From contig CAJXYM010000001.1 of NCBI GenBank assembly GCA_913063045.1, forward strand, positions 62,001 to 126,000: a stretch of 64,000 bases of DNA, read 5' to 3'. The position numbers and the translations under genes are program-made. Shown here in pieces: positions 36,016 through 46,438 of the stretch. The first letter of the stretch is position 1. Each line of letters begins with the position of its first letter. Source of the stretch: an uncultured Flavobacteriales bacterium (GTDB lineage Bacteria > Bacteroidota > Bacteroidia > Flavobacteriales > BACL11). Below the pieces are notes generated by a model. That model worked only from the letters and a program-made list of their open reading frames with translations. It was not told where the DNA came from and ran no database searches.

Positions 36016-36915
36016 ATGAAAAAATATTTACTACTTTTTGCAACACTTTTTTCTACTTCTTTTTTGTCCGCACAAGATTGTTCAGAATTATTCTTCTCAG
36101 AATATGTTGAGGGGTATGGCCAAAATAAAGCTATTGAAATATATAATCCAACATTATCGACTATTGACTTAAGTATTTATAAAGTTGAACGTTATTCAAA
36201 TGGTTCTACAAATAGTTCTGGTGGAGGTGTTACTCCATTATCTGGGATGCTAGCCTCAGGAGATGCTTTTGTTTTGACTAATGGAGATACAGATACTTCA
36301 GGTCAATTTGGATATTGTGATCAAGCCCTATATAGTTTGGGGGACATGCATGCAGGACCTTATCCGTCTCCAATGCATATGAATGGTGATGATGCTATAG
36401 TATTATCAAAAGATGCAAATATTATTGATGTAATTGGTAGGGTAGGTGAACAACCGTCATCTGGTGCGTGGACGGATGACGCAGCATCAGGTTTTCAAAT
36501 GGGAGCTTGGTGGACAGCGCAGCATACTTTAATTAGAAAGAGAACTGTTTTATCTGGAGATAACGATGGGCTTGATTTATTCAATCCTAGCTTGGAATGG
36601 GATTCATTAGTGATTGGAACTTGGAGTAATTTAGGCTCTCATACTTGTAATTGTATTGATGGTTCAGTTGGAATTAACAATATTAAGGAAGCCTCTTATG
36701 TTGTGTACCCTAATCCAGCTAATATTGGTGAGGATATTAACATAATAGTTAATTCAAAAATCGAAAATATTGAAATGTTTAGTATTTCAGGGAAAAAAGT
36801 ATTGACCACAACATCCAAGAGAATTAACACAGAAAAACTTTCACTTGGTACATACATTACCTTAATTAATTTAAGTAATGGTGAGGTAATTGAGAATAAG
36901 ATAATTATTCAGTAA
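36016..36915 (+). CDS. Secreted lamin-tail-domain protein with T9SS sorting domain
   Basis: This 299-residue protein has a Sec signal (ending LSAQ near residue 19) and then a lamin-tail-type domain, recognisable from LFFSEYVEGYGQNKAIEIYNPT and the later DAFVLTNG and DDAIVLSKD strands. The last 75 or so residues, starting VVYPNPAN and ending IENKIIIQ, form a T9SS type A sorting domain, so it should be exported to the cell surface or released. Extracellular LTD modules often accompany nucleases and phosphatases in this phylum. It precedes a TonB-dependent receptor by 55 bases and an endonuclease gene follows, hinting at a shared function. Confidence 0.85.
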   Translation: MKKYLLLFATLFSTSFLSAQDCSELFFSEYVEGYGQNKAIEIYNPTLSTIDLSIYKVERYSNGSTNSSGGGVTPLSGMLASGDAFVLTNGDTDTSGQFGYCDQALYSLGDMHAGPYPSPMHMNGDDAIVLSKDANIIDVIGRVGEQPSSGAWTDDAASGFQMGAWWTAQHTLIRKRTVLSGDNDGLDLFNPSLEWDSLVIGTWSNLGSHTCNCIDGSVGINNIKEASYVVYPNPANIGEDINIIVNSKIENIEMFSISGKKVLTTTSKRINTEKLSLGTYITLINLSNGEVIENKIIIQ

Positions 36916-36970
36916 ATAATTTAAAATATTATTGTGCTAATTAAGAATTAGCTATTTCACAAAAATTAAT

Positions 36971-39721
36971 ATGAAAAAATATTTTTTTTTATTACTCGTT
37001 ATTTTTTATGGATTTGAGCTAAAAGCGCAAACTATTTTATCAGGTAGTATATCTGACGCTAGAGATGGAGAACCTTTAATTGGCGCGACAATAATTTATG
37101 GCAAGGGAATGGGGACGGCCACTGATTATGAGGGGAACTATTCCTTTTCAATTCCTAAAGGAGAGAGAAAAATTGAAGTCTCTTATGTAGGCTATAAGGC
37201 TATAAGTAAAATAGTCCTGCTTACTAAAGATGTACAAACCCTAGATTTTAAATTAAAAACAACTTTGCTAAATGAAGTACAAGTAGTTGCCGATATTGCT
37301 ATAGACAGAGAAACTCCTGTTGCTTTTTCTACAATTCCTATGAAGAAAATTAGTGAGGAATTAGCTTCTCAAGATATTCCTATGATACTTAATTCAACTC
37401 CTGGAGTCTATGCAACACAAACTGGAGGAGGGGATGGAGATGCAAGAATTACAATTAGAGGATTTAATCAAAGAAATGTAGCTGTAATGATTGATGGTAT
37501 TCCTGTAAATGACATGGAAAATGGTTGGGTATACTGGTCTAATTGGTTTGGTTTAGATGCAGTAACTTCTAATATCCAGATTCAGAGAGGTTTAGGCGCT
37601 TCAAAAATTGCTATACCCTCTGTTGGTGGTACAATGAATATTTTAACAAAAGGAACTGGAAATAAAAAAGGAGGAACTATTAAGCAATCAATAGGGTCTT
37701 TTGGTAAATTACGAACATCCTTAGGATACAACTCTGGAAAGTTAGATAATGGATGGGGATATACTTTGGCTAGTTCTTACAAGAATGGAAATGGCTACGT
37801 TGATGAAACAAGTAGTGAGGGATTCTTTTACTATGCTAAAGTTCAGAAAGAGTTAGGTAATCACATTCTTAGTTTGTCAGCAATGGGTGCCCCTCAAAAA
37901 CATGGACAGAGAGCATATAAAAGTGATATAGCAACTTACGATACTACTTTTGCTCGTTCCCTTGGAGATAGCTCTGATTTTTCTAATAGAATTGTAAATA
38001 GAGGTACTAAATATAATAAATATTGGGGTAGTTTAAATAGATGGACTTTAGATGTAAATGGTGATACAATCCATAATAAAGAGGTGATAAATACAAGACA
38101 GAATTATTATCATAAACCACAGTTTTCATTTAGAGATTTTTGGACTGTTAATGAGAATTTTTATATTTCTAACATTCTTTATGCTTCCTTAGGAAACGGA
38201 GGAGGAACTAGAACAGAAAATATTGGAAATATAGATGGACAAGTTGATTTACAAACTACATATAATGCAAATGTTGGAGCAGGCCCTTTCGGTCCTATTA
38301 TAGATAATGAGTTTTCGGATTCAGAGTATAAAACAGGTAGCTATTTAAAGTCATCAATAAATAATCATTTTTGGTATGGAGGCTTATCAACTTTAAACTA
38401 TCTTTTAAATGAAAAGGTTTCACTATCAGGAGGTTTAGACTTAAGATATTATAAGGGACAGCACTATAGTGAGGTTTATGATTTACTTGGGGGAGATTAT
38501 ACAGTTTCTTCTGACAATCAAAATCAACCATTATCAGCAAAACGAGTAGGGGATATAATTGATTATAATAATGATGGTATTGTCAAATGGAGTGGTGTTT
38601 TTTCACAAGCAGAATATAGTAACGGTATGTTAAGTGCATTTTTGAATGTATCAGGTTCTAATTCAGCATATAAACGTATTGACTATTTTCGTAAAAAAGA
38701 TTTGATTTTAGCTGATACTATTATAAAGGAGGCTTTAGGAAATTCAGATACTTTAACCTTGAATGGTAACACTTATACAATTAACTCCTCTCAAGCTCAG
38801 TACGCTTCAACAGATTGGAAATGGATTAAAGGATATACTGTTAAAACTGGTGCTAATCTAAATATAGATGAATACAATAATGTGTTTTTTAATACTGGAT
38901 ATATTTCAAAAGCACCAAGATTTAGTAATATCTACACGAATAATAATACTTTACAAGAGTATATTAGAAACGAAAAAGTTAAGGCGGTTGAAGGAGGATA
39001 TTCATTTCGATCTGCTTTCTTCTCATCAAACTTAAATGCATATTACACGACTTGGGAAAATAAACCTGCAAATATTTCTAAAACTATTGGAGGAGTGAGG
39101 TATTCAGATGTTGTTCCTATGAACGCTCTACATAAAGGAATAGAGTTAGATTTTTCTTATAAGATTAGTCAAAAATTAGGCGTTGAAGGGTTACTTTCTT
39201 TAGGGGATTGGAAGTGGACTTCTGGAGGTGAAGCAATTCTCTTAGATAATTCTAATAAAGCACCTTCATATGAATTAGGCAACACTGAATTAGATACTCT
39301 TGTTTATAGTGCAAATGGGGTTCATGTAGGAGATGCTGCACAGACACAATATGGACTCAGTTTAAGGTACGAACCAACGTTTAATTCTTACATCAAATTA
39401 AGAGGTACTTATTTTGCAGACTATTATTCTGATTTTGATGCATCAACATTAAATGGTGATAATTCAGGAAGAGAGAGTTGGGTAATTCCTTCATATCAAT
39501 TAATAGATATGCATTGTGGCTATAAGTTTAAACTTTCTGATAATTATAACTTAGATATTAAATTGAGTGTGCTTAATTTACTTGATAAGATTTATATATC
39601 AGATGCAAATAATAATGATGGATATGCAACAAACCCAAGCTATGATTTTGATGCTAAATCTGCAAGTGTTTTTTTTGGTTTAGGAAGACGAATGAATCTT
39701 TCATTAAGAATTAGGTTTTAA
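36971..39721 (+). CDS. TonB-dependent outer membrane receptor
   Basis: The 916-residue protein has a signal sequence (to about residue 20), a carboxypeptidase-regulatory-like domain (SGSISDARDGEPLIGATIIYGKG to residue ~100), and a plug domain with GDARITIRGFNQRNVAVMIDGIPVND. A 22-strand-type barrel follows and ends in LSLRIRF, the usual terminal aromatic. It imports a substrate across the outer membrane using TonB energy. No SusD partner lies beside it, so it is not a standard SusCD pair. Its neighbours, a lamin-tail protein and an endonuclease, suggest a nucleic-acid fragment or associated nutrient as ligand, which is inference. The endonuclease gene starts 18 bases later. Confidence 0.92.
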   Translation: MKKYFFLLLVIFYGFELKAQTILSGSISDARDGEPLIGATIIYGKGMGTATDYEGNYSFSIPKGERKIEVSYVGYKAISKIVLLTKDVQTLDFKLKTTLLNEVQVVADIAIDRETPVAFSTIPMKKISEELASQDIPMILNSTPGVYATQTGGGDGDARITIRGFNQRNVAVMIDGIPVNDMENGWVYWSNWFGLDAVTSNIQIQRGLGASKIAIPSVGGTMNILTKGTGNKKGGTIKQSIGSFGKLRTSLGYNSGKLDNGWGYTLASSYKNGNGYVDETSSEGFFYYAKVQKELGNHILSLSAMGAPQKHGQRAYKSDIATYDTTFARSLGDSSDFSNRIVNRGTKYNKYWGSLNRWTLDVNGDTIHNKEVINTRQNYYHKPQFSFRDFWTVNENFYISNILYASLGNGGGTRTENIGNIDGQVDLQTTYNANVGAGPFGPIIDNEFSDSEYKTGSYLKSSINNHFWYGGLSTLNYLLNEKVSLSGGLDLRYYKGQHYSEVYDLLGGDYTVSSDNQNQPLSAKRVGDIIDYNNDGIVKWSGVFSQAEYSNGMLSAFLNVSGSNSAYKRIDYFRKKDLILADTIIKEALGNSDTLTLNGNTYTINSSQAQYASTDWKWIKGYTVKTGANLNIDEYNNVFFNTGYISKAPRFSNIYTNNNTLQEYIRNEKVKAVEGGYSFRSAFFSSNLNAYYTTWENKPANISKTIGGVRYSDVVPMNALHKGIELDFSYKISQKLGVEGLLSLGDWKWTSGGEAILLDNSNKAPSYELGNTELDTLVYSANGVHVGDAAQTQYGLSLRYEPTFNSYIKLRGTYFADYYSDFDASTLNGDNSGRESWVIPSYQLIDMHCGYKFKLSDNYNLDIKLSVLNLLDKIYISDANNNDGYATNPSYDFDAKSASVFFGLGRRMNLSLRIRF

Positions 39722-39739
39722 TTAAAATAAAGAAAAGAA

Positions 39740-41881
39740 ATGAAAAAAATAATATTAATAGGATTACTTACTTTTTTAACAATATCTGTATATTCACAAG
39801 CGACCCTTCCAACTACATGGAGCTTTGCAAATGTTAATCTTCCTGCTGGATGGACTGAATCAGGAACTAATTTTTACACTGCTTCAGGAAATACTCCTCC
39901 AGCAATGAAATTTGATGGTACAGGTGATTATTTAATTATAAATGTTAATAGTAACCCCGGTGATTTAACTTATTATCTTACAGGGAATGGGTTTTCAGGA
40001 GGAACTTTTAATGTTGAAGAGTCTGATTTTGGTAATATTTGGACAACTCTAAATACGCATAATTCACCACCAAATGCAAGCTATACAATGTTTACAGATA
40101 TTCCACAATCAACAACAAGATTTATACGATTCATATATACGAATAAAGTATCTGGTAACATTGGCCTGGATGATGTAAGTGTTGACATTGGAGCATCTAC
40201 TCCTGCTCAGGAGATTAATGTAACACAGTCAGGTAATTCACTAGTTACAGGCAGTACTTATATTGTAAATTCCCCAGTATCTGTACCAAATGCAACAACA
40301 TTTTTAATTGAAAATCTAGGAACTTTAGATACATTAAATATTACGTCTGCCACAATTTCTGGAATAAATTCATCTGATTTTTCTGTAGTTTCTTTTCCGT
40401 CAAATGTAGCGGCGACTAATTCAGAGATATTGATATTAAACTTTACCCCTTCAGCTTCAGGAACTAGAACAGCAGTTTTGAATATTGTCAGCAATGATGT
40501 AGATGAGCCTAATTATATTATTAATTTATATGGAATTGGAGGGACTTTAGCATCTGAGCCAATACAGCAAGCAGCAAATTTGATGTTTGCAAATATTAAA
40601 ACATTTACTATTAGTGCTTCCTTTAACCCTACTGATTCAGTTGATGGATATTTAGTTTTAAGAAAGAAAGGATCAGCTATTACTTCATTTCCTTTGGACG
40701 GAACTGTTTATCAAAGAGGTGATATTATTGGAGATGCTCAAGTAGTATACAGTAGTAACATAACCTCTGTAACTCCAAATAATATTGTAGCAGGCACAGA
40801 TTATTATTTTGCTATTTTTAGTTATAATGGCCCAAATATTTTTAGAAATTACTTAATAAATACTCCTCTAACTGGTAATATTATAACCCCTAATTCAATG
40901 ATGTCTTCTACATACTATGATAACATCAGTACTTCGTCTTTTTCCTTTATGAATGATTTACATGCTTTAACTAATCCTCATCAAGCTCAATATTATAGTT
41001 ATTATGATGATCTAATGATCGCTTTTTTTGAATCTAGAGATACAACATTAGACAGGAGAGTTGTGACTTGTGTTTATAGTGGTGAAAATAAGATCTACAG
41101 CGAACCTTTTGATTTTTCTGCAACTGGTTATAGTCGTGAGCATACTTATTGTCATAGCTGGATGCCAACAAATCCTGCACAAAATCTTCCTGAATATAGT
41201 GACTTTCATCACCTATTCCCGTCAAATTTAAATTCAGCAAATATTTTAAGAAGTAATAACCCTTTAGGAGAAGTTACAAATGTGACAACTTCTTTTTTAG
41301 GCTGTAAATCTGGAACTAATGCAAATGGACAAGTTGTTTTTGAGCCTAGAGATGAACATAAAGGTGATGCAGCAAGAGCTATTATGTACGAAGCAATTTG
41401 TTATACATCAATAAATGGAAATAGCTGGGCTCTTCCTAGCTATCAAGACCAAATGATACTGAAAAACTGGCATTTTCAAGATCCTCCAGATAATTGGGAG
41501 ATTGCAAGAAATGACTTTATTGACTCTATTCAAAATAATAGAAATCCATTTATTGATAGTATTAACTATGTATGCTTTATTGATTTTTCAAATATGTCAT
41601 ATGATCCTTCTGCTTGTACACCATCATCGAATCAAGAGTTCTTAAACCTTGGTTTTATTATTTATCCAAATCCATGTACAGACCAATTAAATATGTATGT
41701 TGATGCTACAACGATATCATCATATCAAATAATAGATAATTTAGGAAATATCGTTTTAAGTAAAGATGTCAATAGTCTAACAATAGTCAAATTAAATGTT
41801 TCAAAGCTAAATAGTGGAATATATTCCGTTAATGTAGTTACTCCATCTGGCAGGGCTCAAAAAACTATTGTGATTCAGTAA
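39740..41881 (+). CDS. Secreted endonuclease I-family nuclease with T9SS sorting domain
   Basis: The 713-residue protein has a signal sequence (to about residue 21) and an N-terminal beta-sandwich resembling choice-of-anchor domains. A HYDIN-like/choice-of-anchor D domain follows (AQEINVTQSGN to NLYGIGG, about residues 155-275). From about 400 to 630 comes an endonuclease I domain (PF04231 type): YSREHTYCHSWMP, YSDFHHLFPSN and FEPRDEHKGDAARAIMY contain the HNH-like catalytic residues. The end, FIIYPNPCTDQLNMYV to KTIVIQ, is a T9SS type A sorting domain. It should be a surface or released DNase. It follows the TonB receptor by 18 bases. Confidence 0.9.
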   Translation: MKKIILIGLLTFLTISVYSQATLPTTWSFANVNLPAGWTESGTNFYTASGNTPPAMKFDGTGDYLIINVNSNPGDLTYYLTGNGFSGGTFNVEESDFGNIWTTLNTHNSPPNASYTMFTDIPQSTTRFIRFIYTNKVSGNIGLDDVSVDIGASTPAQEINVTQSGNSLVTGSTYIVNSPVSVPNATTFLIENLGTLDTLNITSATISGINSSDFSVVSFPSNVAATNSEILILNFTPSASGTRTAVLNIVSNDVDEPNYIINLYGIGGTLASEPIQQAANLMFANIKTFTISASFNPTDSVDGYLVLRKKGSAITSFPLDGTVYQRGDIIGDAQVVYSSNITSVTPNNIVAGTDYYFAIFSYNGPNIFRNYLINTPLTGNIITPNSMMSSTYYDNISTSSFSFMNDLHALTNPHQAQYYSYYDDLMIAFFESRDTTLDRRVVTCVYSGENKIYSEPFDFSATGYSREHTYCHSWMPTNPAQNLPEYSDFHHLFPSNLNSANILRSNNPLGEVTNVTTSFLGCKSGTNANGQVVFEPRDEHKGDAARAIMYEAICYTSINGNSWALPSYQDQMILKNWHFQDPPDNWEIARNDFIDSIQNNRNPFIDSINYVCFIDFSNMSYDPSACTPSSNQEFLNLGFIIYPNPCTDQLNMYVDATTISSYQIIDNLGNIVLSKDVNSLTIVKLNVSKLNSGIYSVNVVTPSGRAQKTIVIQ

Positions 41882-41901
41882 CTAATTATATGTAAAAGGG
41901 T

Positions 41902-43542
41902 TTATGCTTTTTTAAATATCCTTTCTACTCTTTGAGCAAAATACATTAAATATAGGAAGCAGAAAACAGTAACCCAGTATGAGCTATGAATACCAATTAT
42001 ATCCGCTAATTTCCCTTGTATAGGAGGTATGATAGCCCCTCCAAGAATCATCATAACTAGAAAAGCAGATCCTTGAGAGGTGTATTTCCCAAGACCTTTT
42101 ATACTGAGGGCGAAAATTGATGGCCACATAATTGAGCAAAATAGTCCTCCGCTAAGAAAAGCAAATATCGCAATTGTTCCAGTTGTAAATAATCCTATTA
42201 ACATAGCTAATACACCTAAAAGTCCAAAGGTTTTTAGTGTTAAAGCAGGTTTGTCTTTACCTATAAAGAATCCTGCTATTTGTATTGCTACACATATCGC
42301 AAAGGCAAATAAATGTTTTACTTCAAAACCAGAGATTGCATTTACAGATAAAACAACTCCAAAAGCAATATAAGGAACTAATATGTAAAGCCACTTTTTA
42401 AGCGAGTCAGAAGGATTAAATACTGTAATAGCTCCAGTCCATCTTCCAATCATTAGACCGCCCCAATACATTGAAATATATGGAGCAATTTGAGTATCAT
42501 TTAAAGAGCCAAATGCAGAAGTTTTTAATAATTCTCCTAAATTACTTTGAATCGAAACTTCTACTCCTACATATGTGAAAATTGCTAACATTCCTAAAAC
42601 AAGCTGTGGATATTGCATAGCTCCCCATCCTTCAGAATTCTTTTTTGCTAAGATATTTGAAATTAATAATCCTGCTACAACTACAACCAGACCGAGTAGA
42701 GAAAGATTTAAAATTAGAGAATCTGATGCTTCGCTTAAAGTTGCTCCATCTGCTAAACCAACATACTGATTAAATACCTGATAAAAAATTAGTATTAATA
42801 AAATAGTTATTGAAATTAGAGATGTCATGGCCTTAGATGCACCCAAAAAACTTGAGTCTTCTTTTCCTTCTGGAAGTTTTTTTGAAAAATGGAATAATGT
42901 AGCTGCAGCTAAAAATAATATTCCTACGGCTATATAAAGATATTGAACTACGGAAAGTGTAATATTTCCATCATTTATTTCTTTATTTAAATCTATATCT
43001 GCGCTAGCTGCTGTCCCAAATAAGGCTAATGAAACTACTATTGGACCAATTGCAGTTCCAAATGAGTTTACTCCGCCAGCAAGATTTAGTCTATGTGATC
43101 CTTTTGAAGGTTCTCCCAAAGAAATTGCAAAAGGATTTGCAGCCGTTTGTTGTAAAGAAAAGCCAAGCCCTACAATAAAAAGAGCTCCTAAAATATAAGT
43201 AAACGCAGAAGAATCTCCTGGGCTTGCACCATTAACAGCTATTACCATTGCACATGCTCCTATAGCAGATAATAATAATCCTTTTACGATACTGCTCTTA
43301 AATCCCCAAGAATTCATAATATCTGTATTTCTTATGCTAGAAAATATAAATAGCATAAGCGCGCCAATGTAGTAAGCTCCATAAAACGCAAAATCTATTA
43401 ATTGACTTTGAAATTGATCTAAGTTAAAGAAGGTTTTGCAAAAAGGAATAAACACACCATTACTTGCAGCAATAAATCCCCAAAAGAAGAATACTGTTAC
43501 TAGAGTTAATAGTGCTTGTTTGTAGTTTTTATTATCGTTCAT
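41902..43542 (-). CDS. MFS sugar transporter (FucP/NagP-like)
   Basis: This 546-residue membrane protein belongs to the FucP/glucose-galactose branch of the major facilitator superfamily. [34 protein letters not shown] is the family signature region, shown here in part, and [17 protein letters not shown] is the typical first helix. It is longer than the roughly 430 residues of simple FucP, with extra hydrophobic segments. It sits 7 bases behind a GH92 gene at the end of an N-glycan degradation run, so it should import the released mannose or N-acetylglucosamine through the inner membrane. Which sugar it prefers cannot be read. Confidence 0.85.
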   Translation of the reverse strand: MNDNKNYKQALLTLVTVFFFWGFIAASNGVFIPFCKTFFNLDQFQSQLIDFAFYGAYYIGALMLFIFSSIRNTDIMNSWGFKSSIVKGLLLSAIGACAMVIAVNGASPGDSSAFTYILGALFIVGLGFSLQQTAANPFAISLGEPSKGSHRLNLAGGVNSFGTAIGPIVVSLALFGTAASADIDLNKEINDGNITLSVVQYLYIAVGILFLAAATLFHFSKKLPEGKEDSSFLGASKAMTSLISITILLILIFYQVFNQYVGLADGATLSEASDSLILNLSLLGLVVVVAGLLISNILAKKNSEGWGAMQYPQLVLGMLAIFTYVGVEVSIQSNLGELLKTSAFGSLNDTQIAPYISMYWGGLMIGRWTGAITVFNPSDSLKKWLYILVPYIAFGVVLSVNAISGFEVKHLFAFAICVAIQIAGFFIGKDKPALTLKTFGLLGVLAMLIGLFTTGTIAIFAFLSGGLFCSIMWPSIFALSIKGLGKYTSQGSAFLVMMILGGAIIPPIQGKLADIIGIHSSYWVTVFCFLYLMYFAQRVERIFKKA

Positions 43543-43549
43543 TATTTAA

Positions 43550-46438
43550 TTATTTAATTATTATTTCATCTACAAAAATCCAAGTTTTTCCGCCGGCTCC
43601 AAGATGCCATTCAGGACAGATTCCATAGTTTTTTGCCTTTATTTTTACATATCTTGTTTTAATTCCATTTATCTCTAATTGAATATCTTTATGAAAACTT
43701 CCTTCAATATTCTCTGGGGTTTCTGTGTTTATTTTGCCTAAATAATCATAATTCTCACCATCCAATGAACTCCAGTATTCTACATTTTTTGGATAAAAAA
43801 TCCATGATCTAATATCTTGATGACAGCCCAAAGATATAGATTTAATTTTTTGAATTTTGTTTAAATCTATTACTACTTCTAAGTTTTCTCTATATCCTTG
43901 CCAATTACCTGTTCTATAGTTTACTCCCCCTCGTAGTTGATCTATAAGAGTTTTATCTCCTGCTGCTGCATATTGATTTGCATATTTACTAGAGATTTGA
44001 ATACTTTTACTATTATCAATTTTAAAATATTTTGCAGTAACTCGTTTACTCTCTATCTTACCTTTTTTAGCGTAAATAGTTATTTCTGTATTATTAGAAA
44101 TTACTATTGGAGATAGGTATTTTTGAAAACCTCTTCCTTTAATAGAGAAGAATATTTGCGAACTATCAACAGTCCCTAGCTCTATATAATGATCTTTTAC
44201 AAATGTTTGACTCTTAGAGATAAAAAACGGTACTGCAACTATTTTATTTGAAGTAATTATGGAATATGGACGATTTTCTTCTCCCCAACTACTTGGGTTT
44301 TCTCCCATATTAAAAAGTAGTTCACCTCCATTAGTTATAGTGCTGTGTTTTAAAAAACTATTATTAAACTCTTTACCATTTAGCGTGGCAGATTGTATAT
44401 ATATATTATCGCTATTCAGATTTTTAGTTCTTATTTTAAAGGTATTTCCATTTTCAAGATTAATAGTTGCCGCATCAAATAATGGCGTTCCAATTGTGTA
44501 ATAATCTAAGCCTGGTGTTACTGGGTAAAATCCTAAACTACTTAAAACATACCATGCAGACATTTGACCACAGTCTTCATTTCCAGATAAGCCATCTGGT
44601 AAATTTGAATACTGCTCATTCATAATTTGTGCTGTATATTTTTGTGTTTTTGATGGTTTTCCAATAAAATTATATAGATAGGCCATATGGTGGCTAGGCT
44701 CATTCCCATGGGCATATTGACCTATTAAACCGGTTACATCTGGCTGATGTCTTCCTGAGGTAACGCTCGAAGATTCAAACATTGCGTCTAAATGTTTTTC
44801 ATAAGATAATTCTCCACCTTTAAGTTTAATATGTCCTGATATGTCTTGCGGAACAAAGAGAGAGTATTGCCATGCATTTGCTTCAGTATAATTAAAGTTA
44901 ACTTCTTCAGGCTTGAACGGACCAAACCAAGAATAAGAATTTTTACCTCTAAAAAATCCCGTTTCAGGGTCATAAAGATTTTTATAGTATTGAGCTCTTT
45001 TATAAAATCTCTTAGCTATCTCTTTTTTACCTAGTGAATCAGCCATAACTGCTATGCACCAATCATCGTATGCATATTCTAAGTTCTTTGACACAGATTC
45101 TGGCTCATCACTTGCCCTTATAAATCCATTTTTTTTATAAGCTTTTAGACCATGTGTATTACTTTCAGCAGAAAGTACCATAGCATTTAATGCCATATCT
45201 GTATCATAATCTCTAATGCCTTTTATATATGCATCAACAATCACTGGAATAGCATGATAACCGATCATACAATCTGTATAATTACCAGCTAATTCCCATA
45301 TCGGTAATTTTCCTCCATCTTGAAATTGCCTCAAAAGTGTTCTAATAAATTCGTTAGTTTTTTTAGTTTCTAAAATTGTAAAGAGAGGATGGCTTGCTCT
45401 AAAAGTATCCCAGAGTGAGAATACCGTATAATGATTATCAGGAGAATTATGTTTTTTTAAATCCATACCATTATAATTTCCGTTAATATCGTTATAGGTA
45501 TTAGGAGCTAGAAAAGAATGATATAAAGCAGTGTAGAATATTTCTTTTTTTTCTTTAGATTTTGTTTTAATTTGAATTTTATTTAGCTGATTATTCCAAA
45601 TTGCTTGTGCGTTTTTTTTAGTTTGGTTAAAATCCAAATTTACTATTTCATTAAAGTTTTCGATTGCTCCTAGGCTATCAACAGCAGAAATTGAGACCTT
45701 AGTTACAAGAGGTTTTTTTAGTTTACCAAAAGTTAAACCTAAAATATTTTTTTCATTATTAAGTGTGTAATTTATAAAAGGATGAGAAAGCTTTATTAAA
45801 AAATAAACTCTTTGTTCTCTTGCCCACTCATCTGAATATCTAAATCCTGAAATAGTCATACTATCAATAATGTTAATATTATGTTTTAAAAGTTTATCTC
45901 TGTGCTTTAAGTCTAAAATTAAATTAGCATTATCTTTTTTGCTATATGAGTATTTATGAATTCCGCTTCTTAATGATGTTGTTAATTCTACATTAATGTC
46001 ATAGTCTTCAAGAAAAACTTGATAATAGCCTGGTTCAGATTTTTCATTATTATGTGAGAATTTCGAGCTATAGCCAAGTTCGTTGATTTGTTTATTTGAG
46101 TTTTTTGATTCTATAACACCATTTGAAAGGTTTACTTCTCCAGATGTTGGCATTAATAGAACGTCTCCATAATCTGATATTCCTGTACCGCTTAAGTGAG
46201 TATGGGAAAACCCATATATTATAGAGTCTGTATAATGATAGCCTCCACATCCATCCCAACCTTCAAGTCTTGTGTCTGGGCTTAATTGCATCATTCCAAA
46301 AGGAAGAGAAACACCAGGATAGGTATGGCCATGTCCTCCTGTGCCTATAAATGTATTAACATATTTAATTGGAGTATTGATGTTATTACATGAGATTGTT
46401 AGGGTAATAAGTATAAATAGTAAATTTTTCTTTTTCAT
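43550..46438 (-). CDS. GH92 alpha-mannosidase lipoprotein with C-terminal F5/8C-like domain
   Basis: GH92 enzymes are Ca-dependent exo-alpha-mannosidases acting on N-glycans. The 962-residue protein has a lipoprotein signal (LITLTISCNN) and starts the family domain with VNTFIGTGGHGHTYPGVSLPFGM. GNEDCGQMSAWYVLSSLGFYPV is the GH92 catalytic-region signature near residue 620. The last 150 residues form a galactose-binding/F5/8C-like module ending GGKTWIFVDEIIIK, closely similar to the end of the adjacent GH20 protein. It overlaps the GH20 gene by 4 bases (ATGA). It is probably periplasmic or at the outer membrane. Confidence 0.93.
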   Translation of the reverse strand: MKKKNLLFILITLTISCNNINTPIKYVNTFIGTGGHGHTYPGVSLPFGMMQLSPDTRLEGWDGCGGYHYTDSIIYGFSHTHLSGTGISDYGDVLLMPTSGEVNLSNGVIESKNSNKQINELGYSSKFSHNNEKSEPGYYQVFLEDYDINVELTTSLRSGIHKYSYSKKDNANLILDLKHRDKLLKHNINIIDSMTISGFRYSDEWAREQRVYFLIKLSHPFINYTLNNEKNILGLTFGKLKKPLVTKVSISAVDSLGAIENFNEIVNLDFNQTKKNAQAIWNNQLNKIQIKTKSKEKKEIFYTALYHSFLAPNTYNDINGNYNGMDLKKHNSPDNHYTVFSLWDTFRASHPLFTILETKKTNEFIRTLLRQFQDGGKLPIWELAGNYTDCMIGYHAIPVIVDAYIKGIRDYDTDMALNAMVLSAESNTHGLKAYKKNGFIRASDEPESVSKNLEYAYDDWCIAVMADSLGKKEIAKRFYKRAQYYKNLYDPETGFFRGKNSYSWFGPFKPEEVNFNYTEANAWQYSLFVPQDISGHIKLKGGELSYEKHLDAMFESSSVTSGRHQPDVTGLIGQYAHGNEPSHHMAYLYNFIGKPSKTQKYTAQIMNEQYSNLPDGLSGNEDCGQMSAWYVLSSLGFYPVTPGLDYYTIGTPLFDAATINLENGNTFKIRTKNLNSDNIYIQSATLNGKEFNNSFLKHSTITNGGELLFNMGENPSSWGEENRPYSIITSNKIVAVPFFISKSQTFVKDHYIELGTVDSSQIFFSIKGRGFQKYLSPIVISNNTEITIYAKKGKIESKRVTAKYFKIDNSKSIQISSKYANQYAAAGDKTLIDQLRGGVNYRTGNWQGYRENLEVVIDLNKIQKIKSISLGCHQDIRSWIFYPKNVEYWSSLDGENYDYLGKINTETPENIEGSFHKDIQLEINGIKTRYVKIKAKNYGICPEWHLGAGGKTWIFVDEIIIK

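Noticed and set aside
36971-39721. Reading this region as a SusCD polysaccharide utilisation locus.
   Set aside because: The receptor has no SusD partner beside it, and the flanking genes are a lamin-tail protein and an endonuclease instead of glycoside hydrolases.
41882-41920. Possible terminator between the endonuclease and the MFS gene (AAAAG...CTTTTTT).
   Set aside because: The stem is only about 5 A/T-rich pairs with a long loop, which is too weak to claim in such AT-rich DNA.
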